This document shows positions 43,185 to 52,202 of a stretch of 64,000 nucleotides of DNA, in pieces. Every line of letters starts with the position of its first letter. Position 1 is the stretch's first letter. The notes under the pieces are model-generated. The model was not told where the DNA came from. It worked only from the letters and a program-made list of their open reading frames with translations, and ran no database searches. A program made the position numbers and the translations under genes. Source of the stretch: Sphingomonas sp. PP-F2F-G114-C0414 (lineage in GTDB: Bacteria; Pseudomonadota; Alphaproteobacteria; Sphingomonadales; Sphingomonadaceae); the NCBI RefSeq assembly GCF_003688595.1, contig NZ_RCWT01000009.1, forward strand, positions 310,001 to 374,000, written 5' to 3'.

Positions 43185-44648
43185 TTAAACCTGCGAATGA
43201 TGCCCCTTGAGTTCATCCCCGACGATCCGAACCACATGCAGCACGTTGGTCGACCCAGGCGTCCGGAACGGCACGCCCGCCAGCACGATCACCCGGTCGC
43301 CAGCCTTGGCCATCCCATGCCGCAAAGCCATCCGCTTCGACTTCGCCACCATGTCCTCGAACGACTCGACGTCGCGCGTATGCACCGCATGCGTCCCCCA
43401 CAGCAGCCCAAGCCGCCGCGCGGTCTCCTGGCTCGGCGTGAGCACCAGCAACGGCACCGAAGGCCGCTCGCGCGCGATTCGGCGCGCAGTCGAGCCCGAG
43501 GTCGTGAAGCAGATGATCGCCACCGCCGACACGGTAGCGGCGATGGTCTTCGCGGCCTCGGCGAGCGCGTCCGCGGTCGTCGGATCAGGCTTCATTACGG
43601 TGAAGTGCATGCGGTCGCCGTGCTCGGGGTCGGACTCGACCGACACGCCGATCGCATCCATCATCGCCACCGATTCGACCGGCCACGCGCCCGCTGCGCT
43701 CTCCGCCGACAGCATGATCGCATCCGCGCCATCATATACCGCGGTCGCGACGTCGGACACTTCCGCGCGCGTCGGCGAGGGCGACGTGATCATCGATTCG
43801 AGCATCTGCGTCGCGACCACCACCGGGCGGCCCATCCGGCGCGAAACCTCGACGATGCGCTTCTGCAAGGGCGGTACCTGCTGCGGTGGCAGCTCGACGC
43901 CGAGATCGCCGCGCGCGACCATCACGCCGTCGCAGGCCTCGACGATCTCCTCGAGCCGCTCGATCGCCGCCGGCTTCTCGATCTTCGCCATCAGCGCCGC
44001 CTTGCCGCCGATCAGCTTGCGCGCTTCCCACAGATCCTCGGGGCGCTGGACGAACGACAAGGCGATCCAGTCGACGCCCTGGTCGACCGCGAAGTCGAGA
44101 TCGCTGCGATCCTTCTCGGTCAGCGCCGCCATCGGCAGCACCACGTCGGGGACGTTCAACCCCTTGCTGTTCGACAAGGCGCCGCCGACCTCGACCCGCG
44201 TCGTGATCTCGCGCGGGCTATGCGACACGACACGGAGGACGAGCTTGCCGTCGTCGAGCAGCAGGCGCGCGCCCGGCTCGATCGCCGCGAAGATCTCGTC
44301 GTGCGGCAGTTCGACACGTGTTGCGTCGCCCGGCGTCGGGTCGCGGTCGAGCACGAAGGTCGAGCCGGTTTCGAGCACGGTCCGGCCGCCATCGAACTTG
44401 CCGACGCGCAGCTTCGGTCCCTGAAGGTCGGCGAGAATCGTGGACGGCCGCCCGAATTCCTTCTCCAGCGCACGAATCGCCTGGATCACCGCGATCTTGG
44501 ACTGCTGGTCGCCGTGGCTCATGTTGATTCGAAACGCGTCGGCGCCGGTGCGGAACAGCGTCGCGATCATCTCGGGCGTGCTGCTGGCAGGGCCTAGCGT
44601 CGCGAGGATGCGGACTTTCCGCGAACGGGGTGCGATGGCCTTGGTCAT
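43185..44648 (-). CDS. pyk: Pyruvate kinase
   Basis: 487 residues. It converts PEP and ADP to pyruvate and ATP. Features are RKVRILATLGPASSTPEMIA, FRINMSHG, the active-site block LMAKIEKPAAIERLEEI, GVMVARGDLGVELP, and VVVATQMLESMITSPSPTRA. The C-terminal regulatory domain includes ICFTTSGSTARRIARERP. ATG at 44648. A family D repeat follows. The gene diverges from the DUF1244 gene with a 92-base gap. Confidence 0.96.
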   Translation of the reverse strand: MTKAIAPRSRKVRILATLGPASSTPEMIATLFRTGADAFRINMSHGDQQSKIAVIQAIRALEKEFGRPSTILADLQGPKLRVGKFDGGRTVLETGSTFVLDRDPTPGDATRVELPHDEIFAAIEPGARLLLDDGKLVLRVVSHSPREITTRVEVGGALSNSKGLNVPDVVLPMAALTEKDRSDLDFAVDQGVDWIALSFVQRPEDLWEARKLIGGKAALMAKIEKPAAIERLEEIVEACDGVMVARGDLGVELPPQQVPPLQKRIVEVSRRMGRPVVVATQMLESMITSPSPTRAEVSDVATAVYDGADAIMLSAESAAGAWPVESVAMMDAIGVSVESDPEHGDRMHFTVMKPDPTTADALAEAAKTIAATVSAVAIICFTTSGSTARRIARERPSVPLLVLTPSQETARRLGLLWGTHAVHTRDVESFEDMVAKSKRMALRHGMAKAGDRVIVLAGVPFRTPGSTNVLHVVRIVGDELKGHHSQV

Positions 44649-44740
44649 GCGGTGCGTTTTCCTCGGCGTTTCCTGGGGGAGATCTTTGCCGCGATGGGCC
44701 TTAAACCCTATCTCCGCGGGATCAACCACGGAGCACAGTA

Positions 44741-45043
44741 ATGAACCCCGATCGCCTCGATACTTTGGACGATGCCGTGGCGGCACAGGCCTTTCGTCGC
44801 CTGATCCGCCACCTCCGCCACCGTGAAGACGCGCAGAACGTCGACCTGATGGGGCTCGCCGGTTTCTGTCGCAATTGTCTGTCCGACTGGGTCGAGGAAG
44901 CGGGCGGCATGACGAAGGATGTCGCACGCGAGACTGTGTACGGGATGCCGTATGCGGAGTGGAAGACGCACCACCAGGGCGACGCGACCCCCGAGCAGCT
45001 CGAACGGATGAAGGCGAGCGTCGCGAAGAACGCAGTGGTCTGA
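44741..45043 (+). CDS. DUF1244 domain-containing protein
   Basis: 100 residues. The Cys-containing block LMGLAGFCRNCLSDWVEEAG and the following GMTKDVARETVYGMPYAEWK are the signature of DUF1244, a small conserved alphaproteobacterial family of unknown function. The two cysteines in CRNC may bind metal. The C-terminus is Lys/Glu rich. Its transcription would start in the 92-base gap shared with pyk. Confidence 0.88.
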   Translation: MNPDRLDTLDDAVAAQAFRRLIRHLRHREDAQNVDLMGLAGFCRNCLSDWVEEAGGMTKDVARETVYGMPYAEWKTHHQGDATPEQLERMKASVAKNAVV

Positions 45044-45233
45044 GAACGGCTGCAATTGATTCGCGACGATCCCCCGCAGGGTCGCTTGAGCCGAACACGG
45101 TAAACGCCTAGACGCGGGCCCGCACCCAATTCGGCATGATTCAGGACGTCTCCGGACGACGATCACCGGTGCGGGCTTGTATCTTGATTGGCTTTTGGCC
45201 GGCGCGTGGGCGCTGGCGAGTGGGGAATTTTCG

Positions 45234-45500
45234 ATGTCTGACGAACGGCAACACGGCATGGGCGGCGGCGCGGTCGCAGCGGACGAACTGCGCCTGCTGA
45301 TTGAGCGCGCCGAGCGTCTCGAAGAAGAGAAGAAGGGTATCTCGGACGACATCAAGGACGTGATGGCCGAAGCCAAGGGCCGCGGGTACGACCCCAAGGC
45401 GATCCGCAAGATCCTGTCGATCCGGAAGAAGAAGAAGGAAGAATATCAGGAGGAGGAAGCGATCCTCGAGGTGTATCTCCAGGCGTTGGGGATGATCTGA
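45234..45500 (+). CDS. gapR: DUF2312 / GapR-family DNA-binding protein
   Basis: 88 residues, an all-helical coiled-coil protein: [60 protein letters not shown], then [11 protein letters not shown]. This matches the family of Caulobacter GapR, a tetramer that encircles overtwisted DNA in front of replication and transcription machinery. The basic patch IRKKKKEE is the DNA-contact region. The ATG at 45234 ([12 protein letters not shown]) is chosen; longer frames lack similarity. The DUF1294 gene follows. Confidence 0.9.
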   Translation: MSDERQHGMGGGAVAADELRLLIERAERLEEEKKGISDDIKDVMAEAKGRGYDPKAIRKILSIRKKKKEEYQEEEAILEVYLQALGMI

Positions 45501-45589
45501 GGATTTCTGATCTCGCGCGGTGCCTCTCCCGACATGGTGTCGGGTCGCGAGGGGGCACCGCGTTAACCCGCTCGATGTACCGGTAGAGA

Positions 45590-45874
45590 ATGTTTCTCCC
45601 GATCGTCGCGGCGTTAGTCCTGTTCCTAGTCATCAACGCGATTACCGTCGCCGCGTTCGCGATCGACAAGCGGCGATCGTCGACCGGCGCGTGGCGCATT
45701 CCGGAGTCACGCTTGCTATGGTTCGCGGCGCTTGGCGGTAGCCCCGGTGCGTTCTGGGCGCGCGGTCGCTACCGGCACAAGACCCGAAAGCAACCATTCG
45801 TCGGCCGGCTACAGCTGATCGCGATGGTACAAGTCGGCGTCGTCGCAGGTCTCGTCATCGCTTTCGCATTCTAG
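45590..45874 (+). CDS. DUF1294 membrane protein
   Basis: 94 residues with two or three membrane segments (FLPIVAALVLFLVINAITVA; LLWFAALGGSPGAFWARG; MVQVGVVAGLVIAFAF). The internal sequence FAIDKRRSSTGAWRIPESRL and YRHKTRKQPF are the DUF1294 signature. The function is unknown. It lies 89 bases after gapR. Confidence 0.85.
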   Translation: MFLPIVAALVLFLVINAITVAAFAIDKRRSSTGAWRIPESRLLWFAALGGSPGAFWARGRYRHKTRKQPFVGRLQLIAMVQVGVVAGLVIAFAF

Positions 45875-45928
45875 CTTGAGCAACTTGTCTCGTCATTGCT
45901 GTACCTGAAGCTTGGGTGTATTGCCGTT

Positions 45929-45942
45929 ATGCAACATTGCAT
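45929..45942. promoter_or_regulatory. Palindromic ATGCAA-CA-TTGCAT, possible operator
   Basis: A 6-bp inverted repeat with a 2-base centre, 11 bases before the ATG at 45954. Its position between a promoter and the ribosome site would suit a repressor site; this is speculative. Confidence 0.25.
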
Positions 45943-45953
45943 CGGGGGCGAGC

Positions 45954-46391
45954 ATGCGGGTATTTCTGGGAATTGCGGCGGCATTGGTCAGTGCTCCCGT
46001 CGCGGCGCAATCGATCGAGACCGATGCGCATCGGCTCGCGCAGCGGGCGGAGGCGTTCGTCCAGGTCCGCAACAGGTTCGATCAGGCGGCGATGATCGCG
46101 ATGATGGCGCCCGAATACCAAGAAATATCGCCCGTCGGCGAGGTCGATTCCCTCGAGCGCGTGATCGGGTTCTACGCGCCCGACAAGAAGAAGCCCGCGC
46201 CGCCGATGACGATCACCGAGACGATCGCAAGACCTGCTGGGGCACTTGGCGTAGTGACGATGCGGATCGCTTATGCGGTACCCGGCAAGGACGGCCAGCC
46301 ACAGTCACGCGCGCTGCGCGCCGGCTTCGTCGCGCGGCGGTTCGGCAAGGAGTGGCGTTTCGTGTCGGCGCAGTTCACGCCGATCCGCTAG
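45954..46391 (+). CDS. Exported protein with SnoaL/DUF4440-like fold
   Basis: 145 residues with a signal peptide (MRVFLGIAAALVSAPVAAQ). The sequence RAEAFVQVRNRFDQAAMIAM, APEYQEISPVGEVDSLERVI, and a C-terminal RKFGKEW-like strand (RRFGKEWRFVSAQFTPIR) fits the NTF2-like cone fold. The function is unknown. The stop codon TAG is shared base-for-base (CTAG) with the stop of the convergent HerA-like gene. Confidence 0.7.
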   Translation: MRVFLGIAAALVSAPVAAQSIETDAHRLAQRAEAFVQVRNRFDQAAMIAMMAPEYQEISPVGEVDSLERVIGFYAPDKKKPAPPMTITETIARPAGALGVVTMRIAYAVPGKDGQPQSRALRAGFVARRFGKEWRFVSAQFTPIR

Positions 46392-47851
46392 GCCGCTTCC
46401 GCCGGCAGCGTCGTCCAGCCCAGCCCGGGGATCGTGATCGAGCGCTTGCCGGCGAGATCGGTGCGGCAGACGATCAACTCTCGGCTTTCGATATAGCCGA
46501 TCAGCCGCTTCACACGGCCAAGCGAACTCGTGCCGTATGTGGCTGCGATACGCGCGTCGGATGGGCAGGGTTCACCCTCCCGCGCTGCACGCGCCACAAG
46601 CAGGAACGCGCCTAGCATGTCGTCGGGGAGGCCGCTCGCCACGTCGAGCGCCGCCGTCCACGCCTCGTCGGTCATGTCGAAGATTCCGGCGCGGGCGCAA
46701 CTGAGACGCCGGACGAAACCGGGGAGATCGAGCGGTGGCTTGGCGAGACCGCCCATCCGGCAGCGTACCTGGAAATCCTGGAACAGCACCGACGGCGGCC
46801 GCAGCGTCGACTCCGGATCCTCGACGATCGCACGGAAGACGTCGGCGTAGACCGCCTCGACCTCGTCGTCGGTCTTCTCGGGCGGTGGCGGTGCGGCGGT
46901 GCGCGGCTCGGGCGGACGGGCGATACCGTCGAGCAGTTCCTCCGCGGGAACGCGACGCGGGCGCGAATCGAACATCAGGCCGAGTTCGGGGGCATCGACC
47001 ACCGGCTCGGACAACAGGTCCTGCAGGTCCATCGGCGCGGCGCTGGGGAGGGGGGTGAGCTTCGGGCTGCCGCTCCGCGCAGACGTCGCGACGTCGCCGA
47101 TCTTCACCGTGATCGGCCGGCGCGACACTGCCGGCCCAAGCGCCATGAACGTGCCGCGCTGGAGATCGCGAATCGCCTCGGCCTGACGCCGCTCCATGCC
47201 CAGCAGATCGGCCGCGCGCGCCATGTCGATGTCGAGGAAGGTACGGCCCATCAGGAAGTTCGACGCTTCCGCCGCGACGTTCTTCGCAAGCTTCGCCAGA
47301 CGCTGAGTCGCGATCACGCCGGCGAGCCCGCGTTTGCGCCCGCGGCACATCAGGTTCGTCATCGCCGCCAGCGACGCACGACGCACCTCTTCCGACACTT
47401 CGCCACCGGTGACGGGCGCGAACATCTGCGCTTCGTCGACCACTACCAGCACGGGATACCAATGCTCGCGCGGCGCATCGAACAGCGCGGAGAGGAACGA
47501 CGCGGCGCAGCGCATCTGGCCCTCGACCTCCAGCCCTTCGAGGCTGAGCACCGCGGACGTCCGGTGTTCGCGCAACCGCGTCGCGATGCGTGAGATCTCG
47601 CGTTCGCTATAGTCGCCCGCCTCGATCACGACATGACCATGCGGCCCCGCGAGCGTCACGAAATCGCCCTCCGGATCGATCACGATCTGCTGGACGTGGC
47701 CCGCCGATCGCTCGAGCAAGCGGCGTAGCAGATGCGATTTTCCCGAGCCCGAATTGCCCTGCACCAACAGGCGGGTGGCGAGTAGTTCCTCCAGGTCGAC
47801 GCCGACGGCAGTACCATTGCCGTCGGTGCCCATATTCACGCTAACCGTCAT
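46388..47851 (-). CDS. HerA-like ATP-binding protein (DUF853/DUF87 type)
   Basis: 487 residues from the ATG at 47851. A Walker A motif LLVQGNSGSGKSHLLRRLLE near the N-terminus, Walker B in PVLVVVDEAQMFAPVTGG, and CRGRKRGLAGVIATQRLAKL place it with HerA/FtsK-type ATPases (DUF87 domain). A Pro-rich linker (about 315-345) separates this from a C-terminal region ending LIVCRTDLAGKRSITIPGLG, perhaps a winged helix. HerA proteins pump DNA, but no NurA nuclease gene is adjacent, so the partner is unknown. It converges with the SnoaL-like gene with a 4-base overlap. Confidence 0.85.
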   Translation of the reverse strand: MTVSVNMGTDGNGTAVGVDLEELLATRLLVQGNSGSGKSHLLRRLLERSAGHVQQIVIDPEGDFVTLAGPHGHVVIEAGDYSEREISRIATRLREHRTSAVLSLEGLEVEGQMRCAASFLSALFDAPREHWYPVLVVVDEAQMFAPVTGGEVSEEVRRASLAAMTNLMCRGRKRGLAGVIATQRLAKLAKNVAAEASNFLMGRTFLDIDMARAADLLGMERRQAEAIRDLQRGTFMALGPAVSRRPITVKIGDVATSARSGSPKLTPLPSAAPMDLQDLLSEPVVDAPELGLMFDSRPRRVPAEELLDGIARPPEPRTAAPPPPEKTDDEVEAVYADVFRAIVEDPESTLRPPSVLFQDFQVRCRMGGLAKPPLDLPGFVRRLSCARAGIFDMTDEAWTAALDVASGLPDDMLGAFLLVARAAREGEPCPSDARIAATYGTSSLGRVKRLIGYIESRELIVCRTDLAGKRSITIPGLGWTTLPAEAA

Positions 47852-47964
47852 GCCGCGCGTTTGGCAGGTGCGGGCGTGTGGGAGCAAGGAGTCTTTGTCG
47901 CTTCCGTCGCAAGTGGGGGCTTTGCGCACTGGCATAATCCGCATTCCAGGCTAGGGCGCAAAAC

Positions 47965-48510
47965 ATGGCTACGAAACAATCCCTGCTCGCCGATCTCTCG
48001 CAGCGACTGCTCGGCAAGGCGCCGGGCGATCTCGACGACGAGGAGCGCCGCGTCCTCGCGGGGATCGAATCGGGTACCACCGTCAGCCGCGACGCCGCCG
48101 ACGTGTCGGACGAGCGATCGACCTTCGGCGAGCGGCTGTCGGACCGGGTCGCGGCGATCGGTGGATCATGGGCGTTCATCATCGCCTTTACGGTCGTGCT
48201 GCTGGGCTGGATGCTGCTGAACTCGGATATCCTGACGCATTTCGGCGCGGCGTTCGATCCGTATCCCTACATCTTCCTCAACCTGATGCTGTCGACGGTC
48301 GCCGCGATCCAGGCGCCGGTGATCATGATGAGCCAGAACCGGCAATCGGCGAAGGATCGTTTGGCGGCGAGCCTCGACTACGAGACCAACCTGCGCGCCG
48401 AACTCGACATTTTGCGCGTCCACCACAAGATCGATCATCTCGTGCTCGCGCGGCTCGACGCGATCGAGCAGAAGATCGACGCTCTGGCGAAAACGGCCTC
48501 ACCGTCCTAA
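47965..48510 (+). CDS. DUF1003 membrane protein
   Basis: 181 residues. A charged N-terminal region (about 55 residues) is followed by two membrane helices (SWAFIIAFTVVLLGWMLLNS; YIFLNLMLSTVAAIQAPVIM) and the conserved MMSQNRQSAKDRLAASLDYE. The C-terminal coiled coil ends LDAIEQKIDAL. This is DUF1003, an uncharacterised inner-membrane family. The gene precedes yebC by 30 bases and may share its transcript. Confidence 0.9.
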   Translation: MATKQSLLADLSQRLLGKAPGDLDDEERRVLAGIESGTTVSRDAADVSDERSTFGERLSDRVAAIGGSWAFIIAFTVVLLGWMLLNSDILTHFGAAFDPYPYIFLNLMLSTVAAIQAPVIMMSQNRQSAKDRLAASLDYETNLRAELDILRVHHKIDHLVLARLDAIEQKIDALAKTASPS

Positions 48511-48540
48511 AGCCACCGCATCAGGCTATTAGAGGCACCG

Positions 48541-49284
48541 ATGGCAGGCCATTCCAAATACAAGAATATCATGTACCGCAAGGGCGCGCAGGACAAGAAG
48601 CGCTCGTCGGCGTTCAGCAAGCTTAGCCGGGAAATCACGGTCGCGGCCAAGATGGGCCTGCCCGACGTCGACATGAACCCGCGCCTGCGTGCGGCGGTCA
48701 ACGCGGCCAAGGCGGCGTCGCTGCCGAAGGAGAATATCCAGCGCTCGATCGACAAGGCGAGCCGCGGCGATGCCGAGAATTACGAAGAGATCCGCTACGA
48801 GGGCTTTGGCCCCGGCGGCGTTTCGCTGATCATCGAAGCACTGACCGACAACCGCAACCGCACCGCGACCAACGTGCGCGTCGCGGTCGGCAAGAACGGC
48901 GGCAATCTCGGCGCGGGCGGTTCGGTCAGCCACGCATTCGATCGCGTCGGGCTGATCTCGTACCCTGCGAGCGCGGGCGATGCCGACACGGTGTTCGAAG
49001 CAGCGCTCGAAGCGGGCGCCGAGGACGTCACGTCTAGCGAGGACGGTCATGAGGTCTGGACCGCGCAGGGCGACCTCCACGAGGTGGCGAAGGCTCTGGA
49101 AGCGAAGCTCGGCGAGGCCGAAGGCGCAAAGCTCGCCTGGCGCCCGCAGGTGATGGTCGCGGTCGGTGCGGACGATGCGGCGACGCTGTTCAAGCTGATC
49201 GACGCGCTCGACGACGACGACGACGTGCAGACGGTGTGGGGCAATTACGAGATCTCCGACGAGATCATGGAGTCGCTTGGTTAA
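48541..49284 (+). CDS. yebC: YebC/PmpR-family translational regulator
   Basis: 247 residues with the invariant start [20 protein letters not shown], then [40 protein letters not shown] and [20 protein letters not shown]. YebC-type proteins help ribosomes through proline-rich stretches and also act as DNA-binding regulators. In many proteobacteria it precedes ruvC, as here, but a family E repeat intervenes. Confidence 0.95.
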   Translation: MAGHSKYKNIMYRKGAQDKKRSSAFSKLSREITVAAKMGLPDVDMNPRLRAAVNAAKAASLPKENIQRSIDKASRGDAENYEEIRYEGFGPGGVSLIIEALTDNRNRTATNVRVAVGKNGGNLGAGGSVSHAFDRVGLISYPASAGDADTVFEAALEAGAEDVTSSEDGHEVWTAQGDLHEVAKALEAKLGEAEGAKLAWRPQVMVAVGADDAATLFKLIDALDDDDDVQTVWGNYEISDEIMESLG

Positions 49285-49285
49285 G

Positions 49286-49479
49286 ATGAAGAAGGTTGGT
49301 TCGCGCGGAGGCGCGGAGGCGCGGAGAGTAGCGCTTCGTGCAATCGTCTTCCGCGCTAGCGGCCTGTCACCTGTCGGCCAACCCGATGAAGTGAAAGTCC
49401 CGCTGACGCGAGACGATAGCCAAAAGCGCACCCCCTCCGCGCCTCCGCGCCTCCGCGCGAACCAATCTTCTTTCTTCTC
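49286..49479. repeat. Long inverted repeat, family E (copy 2)
   Basis: The left arm is AAGAAGGTTGGTTCGCGCGG followed by tandem AGGCGCGG units. The right arm is the inverse (CTCCGCGCCTCCGCGCGAAC, then CAATCTTCTTTCTTC). It fills the yebC-ruvC gap and its right end touches the ruvC ATG, leaving ruvC without a purine-rich ribosome-binding site. Confidence 0.88.
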
Positions 49480-49986
49480 ATGATCATCCTGGGACTAGAC
49501 CCCGGCCTCGGCACCACTGGCTGGGGCGTCATTCGCGCCGACGGCAACCGGCTGAGCCATATCGCCAACGGCCAGATCAAGACCGATCCTTCGATGGCGC
49601 TCCCTCGCCGTCTGACAGCGCTCTACAATGCGCTGATCGACGTCATTCGCACCGAACGCCCCGATGGTGCCGCGGTCGAGGAAGTGCTCGGCAACACCAA
49701 CGCGCAATCGACGTTGAAGCTCGGGCAAGCGCGCGGCGTCGTGCTTCTGGCTGCCGCCGGCGCCGGGCTGCATATCGGCGAATATCACCCCTCGACCGTC
49801 AAGAAGGGCGTGGTCGGCACCGGCGGCGCGGACAAGAAGCAGATCCAGGCGATGATGGCGGTATTGCTGCCGGGCGCGAAGCTCGCCGGGCCCGACGCCG
49901 CCGACGCGCTGGCGGTGGCGATAACGCATGCGCATCATGTCGCCAGCGCGGCGGCGATGTCGCGACGGAGCGGCTTCGGCATCTGA
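49480..49986 (+). CDS. ruvC: Holliday-junction resolvase RuvC
   Basis: 168 residues. It cuts Holliday junctions resolved with RuvAB. Acidic catalytic residues are in [18 protein letters not shown] (Asp7), [15 protein letters not shown] (Glu) and [19 protein letters not shown] (Asp pair). Unlike its usual position it is not followed directly by ruvA: an AraC-family gene intervenes. The ATG at 49480 lies at the end of a repeat arm, and the 13 bases before it are pyrimidine-rich. Confidence 0.95.
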   Translation: MIILGLDPGLGTTGWGVIRADGNRLSHIANGQIKTDPSMALPRRLTALYNALIDVIRTERPDGAAVEEVLGNTNAQSTLKLGQARGVVLLAAAGAGLHIGEYHPSTVKKGVVGTGGADKKQIQAMMAVLLPGAKLAGPDAADALAVAITHAHHVASAAAMSRRSGFGI

Positions 49987-50235
49987 CCTGCCCGTTACTG
50001 CCCGAGATGGCAGTTCGAATCCGCGTTCACTGTCCTTCGACCGGGCCGCTGCCTTGCGGGGCTGCGCGTGTTGTATGGATCGCCGCCAGAGTCGCCCGCC
50101 CGGTTTAACTTGAATAAAGCTCGCACTGCCGCGTAACGATAGGCTAAGGATCGTGCGGGGTTCGGCTGCCGCGGTTCAATCGCCGTGGTTTTTCGGTGCC
50201 GAAAAGAAACTTTGCTACGCCGTTCAGGGGGAATG

Positions 50236-51228
50236 ATGCTCGTAGATCACGTGCGCGGGGGCACCAACAGCCCGGCCGTGCCCATCGAGGCCTTTGCGAT
50301 GCCACCCGGCATGCGGATGCGCTACGACCTTCCCGATCCGGCGCTGGCGGAGTTCGTGACCGGCTACGCGATCTACACCAATGTCGATCGCGCGCCGATG
50401 ATCAACTGGTATCTGCCTGCACCGGCGATGATCTCCGTGCTCGTCGACGCTGGTCCTCTCGACGTGTCGATCGGCAACCACCGCTTCGGCCCGCTCGATC
50501 GCGCGAGTCTCTATGGTCCGACCAGCAGGGCGTTCCGCACCGAGACGCACGGTGGCATCGCCGTCGGTATCGGCTTGAGCGCGCTCGGTTGGGCACGGAT
50601 GACGGTGCGCTCGGCGGGCGATTTCCACAACCGCGTCGTACCGCTCGCGGGCGTGGCGGGCCCCGCCATATCGACCAGATTGGCCGACGGGCTGGACCTG
50701 CTGGACGACGACGCCAAGATCAAGCCGCTGCTCGACTCCATCCTTCCCTCGCTGTTCCGGCGACCCCACCCGCGCGAAGACCTGATCCGCGCGTTCGGTG
50801 CGCTGACCGTGACCGACGGGGTGATCGAGATGAAGGATGTCGCCGACCGGCTCGATATCCCAACGCACGAACTCCGCCGGATGGCGACGCGCTATTTCGG
50901 GATGCCGCCGAAGCTGCTGCTGCGGCGGGCGCGGTTCCTGCGGTCGTTCATCCGGTTGATCACCGATGCGGGGCTGAACGATTATTCGAAGATCGACAGC
51001 AGCTATTTCGATGCTTCGCACTTCCTGCGCGATGCCGGCACGTTTCTCGGCACGACGCCGCGGCGGTTCGTGGCATCGGAGACGGTGTTCCTGAAGGCGA
51101 GCCTGCGCGCGCGCGCCGCGGTCATCGGCGCGCCCACCCAGGCGCTCCACGGTGTGCACAAGTCCGCGCCGTCCACGGCGTCGCGTTCCCAGGCCAGCGA
51201 ACCCGCGGCGAGCCAATTGCGAGGGTGA
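50236..51228 (+). CDS. AraC-family transcriptional regulator
   Basis: 330 residues. The N-terminal half (LPDPALAEFVTGYAIYTNVD, FGPLDRASLYGPTSRAF) resembles sensor domains of AraC-type regulators with a beta-barrel. The C-terminal helix-turn-helix region shows EMKDVADRLDIPTHELRRMA and SSYFDASHFLRDAGTFLGTT plus PRRF, the second helix-turn-helix. AGGGGGA lies upstream of adjacent ATGs at 50233 and 50236; spacing favours 50236. The ligand and targets are unknown. It sits between ruvC and ruvA. Confidence 0.85.
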   Translation: MLVDHVRGGTNSPAVPIEAFAMPPGMRMRYDLPDPALAEFVTGYAIYTNVDRAPMINWYLPAPAMISVLVDAGPLDVSIGNHRFGPLDRASLYGPTSRAFRTETHGGIAVGIGLSALGWARMTVRSAGDFHNRVVPLAGVAGPAISTRLADGLDLLDDDAKIKPLLDSILPSLFRRPHPREDLIRAFGALTVTDGVIEMKDVADRLDIPTHELRRMATRYFGMPPKLLLRRARFLRSFIRLITDAGLNDYSKIDSSYFDASHFLRDAGTFLGTTPRRFVASETVFLKASLRARAAVIGAPTQALHGVHKSAPSTASRSQASEPAASQLRG

Positions 51229-51304
51229 GGGGACCGAAACCGGTCATGCCGGTCCCGTTTTGCCGGGATGACGCGACCGCGGCATTGTTCTACCGCCATC
51301 GATC

Positions 51305-51901
51305 ATGATCGCGCATCTCAAAGGACGTCTGGACTCGACCGGTATCGATCATGCGGTGATCGATGTCGGCGGCGTCGGTTATCTGGTCGGCGCCTCGGCA
51401 CGCACGCTGTCGACGCTCGGCCCGATCGGCGAGGCGGCGACTGTCTTCACCGAGATGCTCGTGTCGGAGGATTCGATCCGCCTCGTCGGGTTTTCGAGCG
51501 GGGCCGAACGCGACTGGTTTCGCCTGCTGACGGGCGTGCAGGGCGTCGGTGCACGCGTCGCGCTGGCAATCCTGTCCGCGCTCGAACCCAATGACCTGTC
51601 GCGGGCGATCGCCAGCGGCGACAAGGCGATGGTCGCGCGCGCCAACGGTGTCGGGCCCAAGCTCGCGCAGCGCATCGTCATGGAGCTGAAGGACAAGACC
51701 GGCGGTATCGTGCTCGGTCCGGGCGGTACCACCGCGGCGCCTGTCGTTGGCGCGGGTGCGGATGCGGTGTCGGCACTGCTCAACCTCGGGTTCCGCCCCG
51801 CCGAAGCCTCCACCGCCGTCGCCGCGGCGGAAGAGGAACTGGGGACGGACGCCACGCTCGACGCGTTGGTCCGACTGGCGCTGCGGAAGGCGTCGCGGTA
51901 G
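51305..51901 (+). CDS. ruvA: Holliday-junction helicase subunit RuvA
   Basis: 198 residues. It binds the four-way junction and loads RuvB. The N-terminal OB fold is [39 protein letters not shown]. The tandem helix-hairpin-helix region is [20 protein letters not shown] and [16 protein letters not shown]. The C-terminal RuvB-contact domain is [20 protein letters not shown]. The antitoxin gene starts 49 bases after the stop. Confidence 0.95.
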   Translation: MIAHLKGRLDSTGIDHAVIDVGGVGYLVGASARTLSTLGPIGEAATVFTEMLVSEDSIRLVGFSSGAERDWFRLLTGVQGVGARVALAILSALEPNDLSRAIASGDKAMVARANGVGPKLAQRIVMELKDKTGGIVLGPGGTTAAPVVGAGADAVSALLNLGFRPAEASTAVAAAEEELGTDATLDALVRLALRKASR

Positions 51902-51950
51902 CATTCCCGGTCTGCTGGACGGTTCGGCGAAACAGGACTATATCGGGAAC

Positions 51951-52202
51951 ATGGCTCAGCTCAACGTGTCCCTGCCGGCCGATCTTCAGGACTATCTGGA
52001 CACGCGCGCATCGGCAGAGGGGTACGTCGATCCGTCGGACTTTTTGCGGGCTCTCGTGCAAAGGGACCGGCAGACTTATGAAGCCGACGTTGGTCGTGTC
52101 CAGGCGCTGATCGACGAGGGGATCGCCTCTGGCGTGGTGGACGGTGAACCCGAAGATCATGTTCGGGCGATCATGGCGGAGATTGCCGAACCACGTGGTT
52201 GA
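51951..52202 (+). CDS. ParD-family antitoxin (ribbon-helix-helix)
   Basis: 83 residues. The N-terminal ribbon-helix-helix reads MAQLNVSLPADLQDYLDTRA, EGYVDPSDFLRALVQRD, which binds operator DNA as a dimer. The C-terminal half (QALIDEGIASGVVDGEPEDH) is the flexible toxin-binding part. Antitoxins of this type neutralise ParE/RelE toxins. The stop overlaps the toxin GTG start by 8 bases. The pair lies between ruvA and ruvB. The ATG at 51951 has only a weak GGGA upstream. Confidence 0.88.
   Translation: MAQLNVSLPADLQDYLDTRASAEGYVDPSDFLRALVQRDRQTYEADVGRVQALIDEGIASGVVDGEPEDHVRAIMAEIAEPRG

Noticed and set aside
50008..50030. TTCGAATCC, like the T-loop of a tRNA
   Set aside because: The flanking bases do not form a T stem and no acceptor, D or anticodon arms can be drawn around it.
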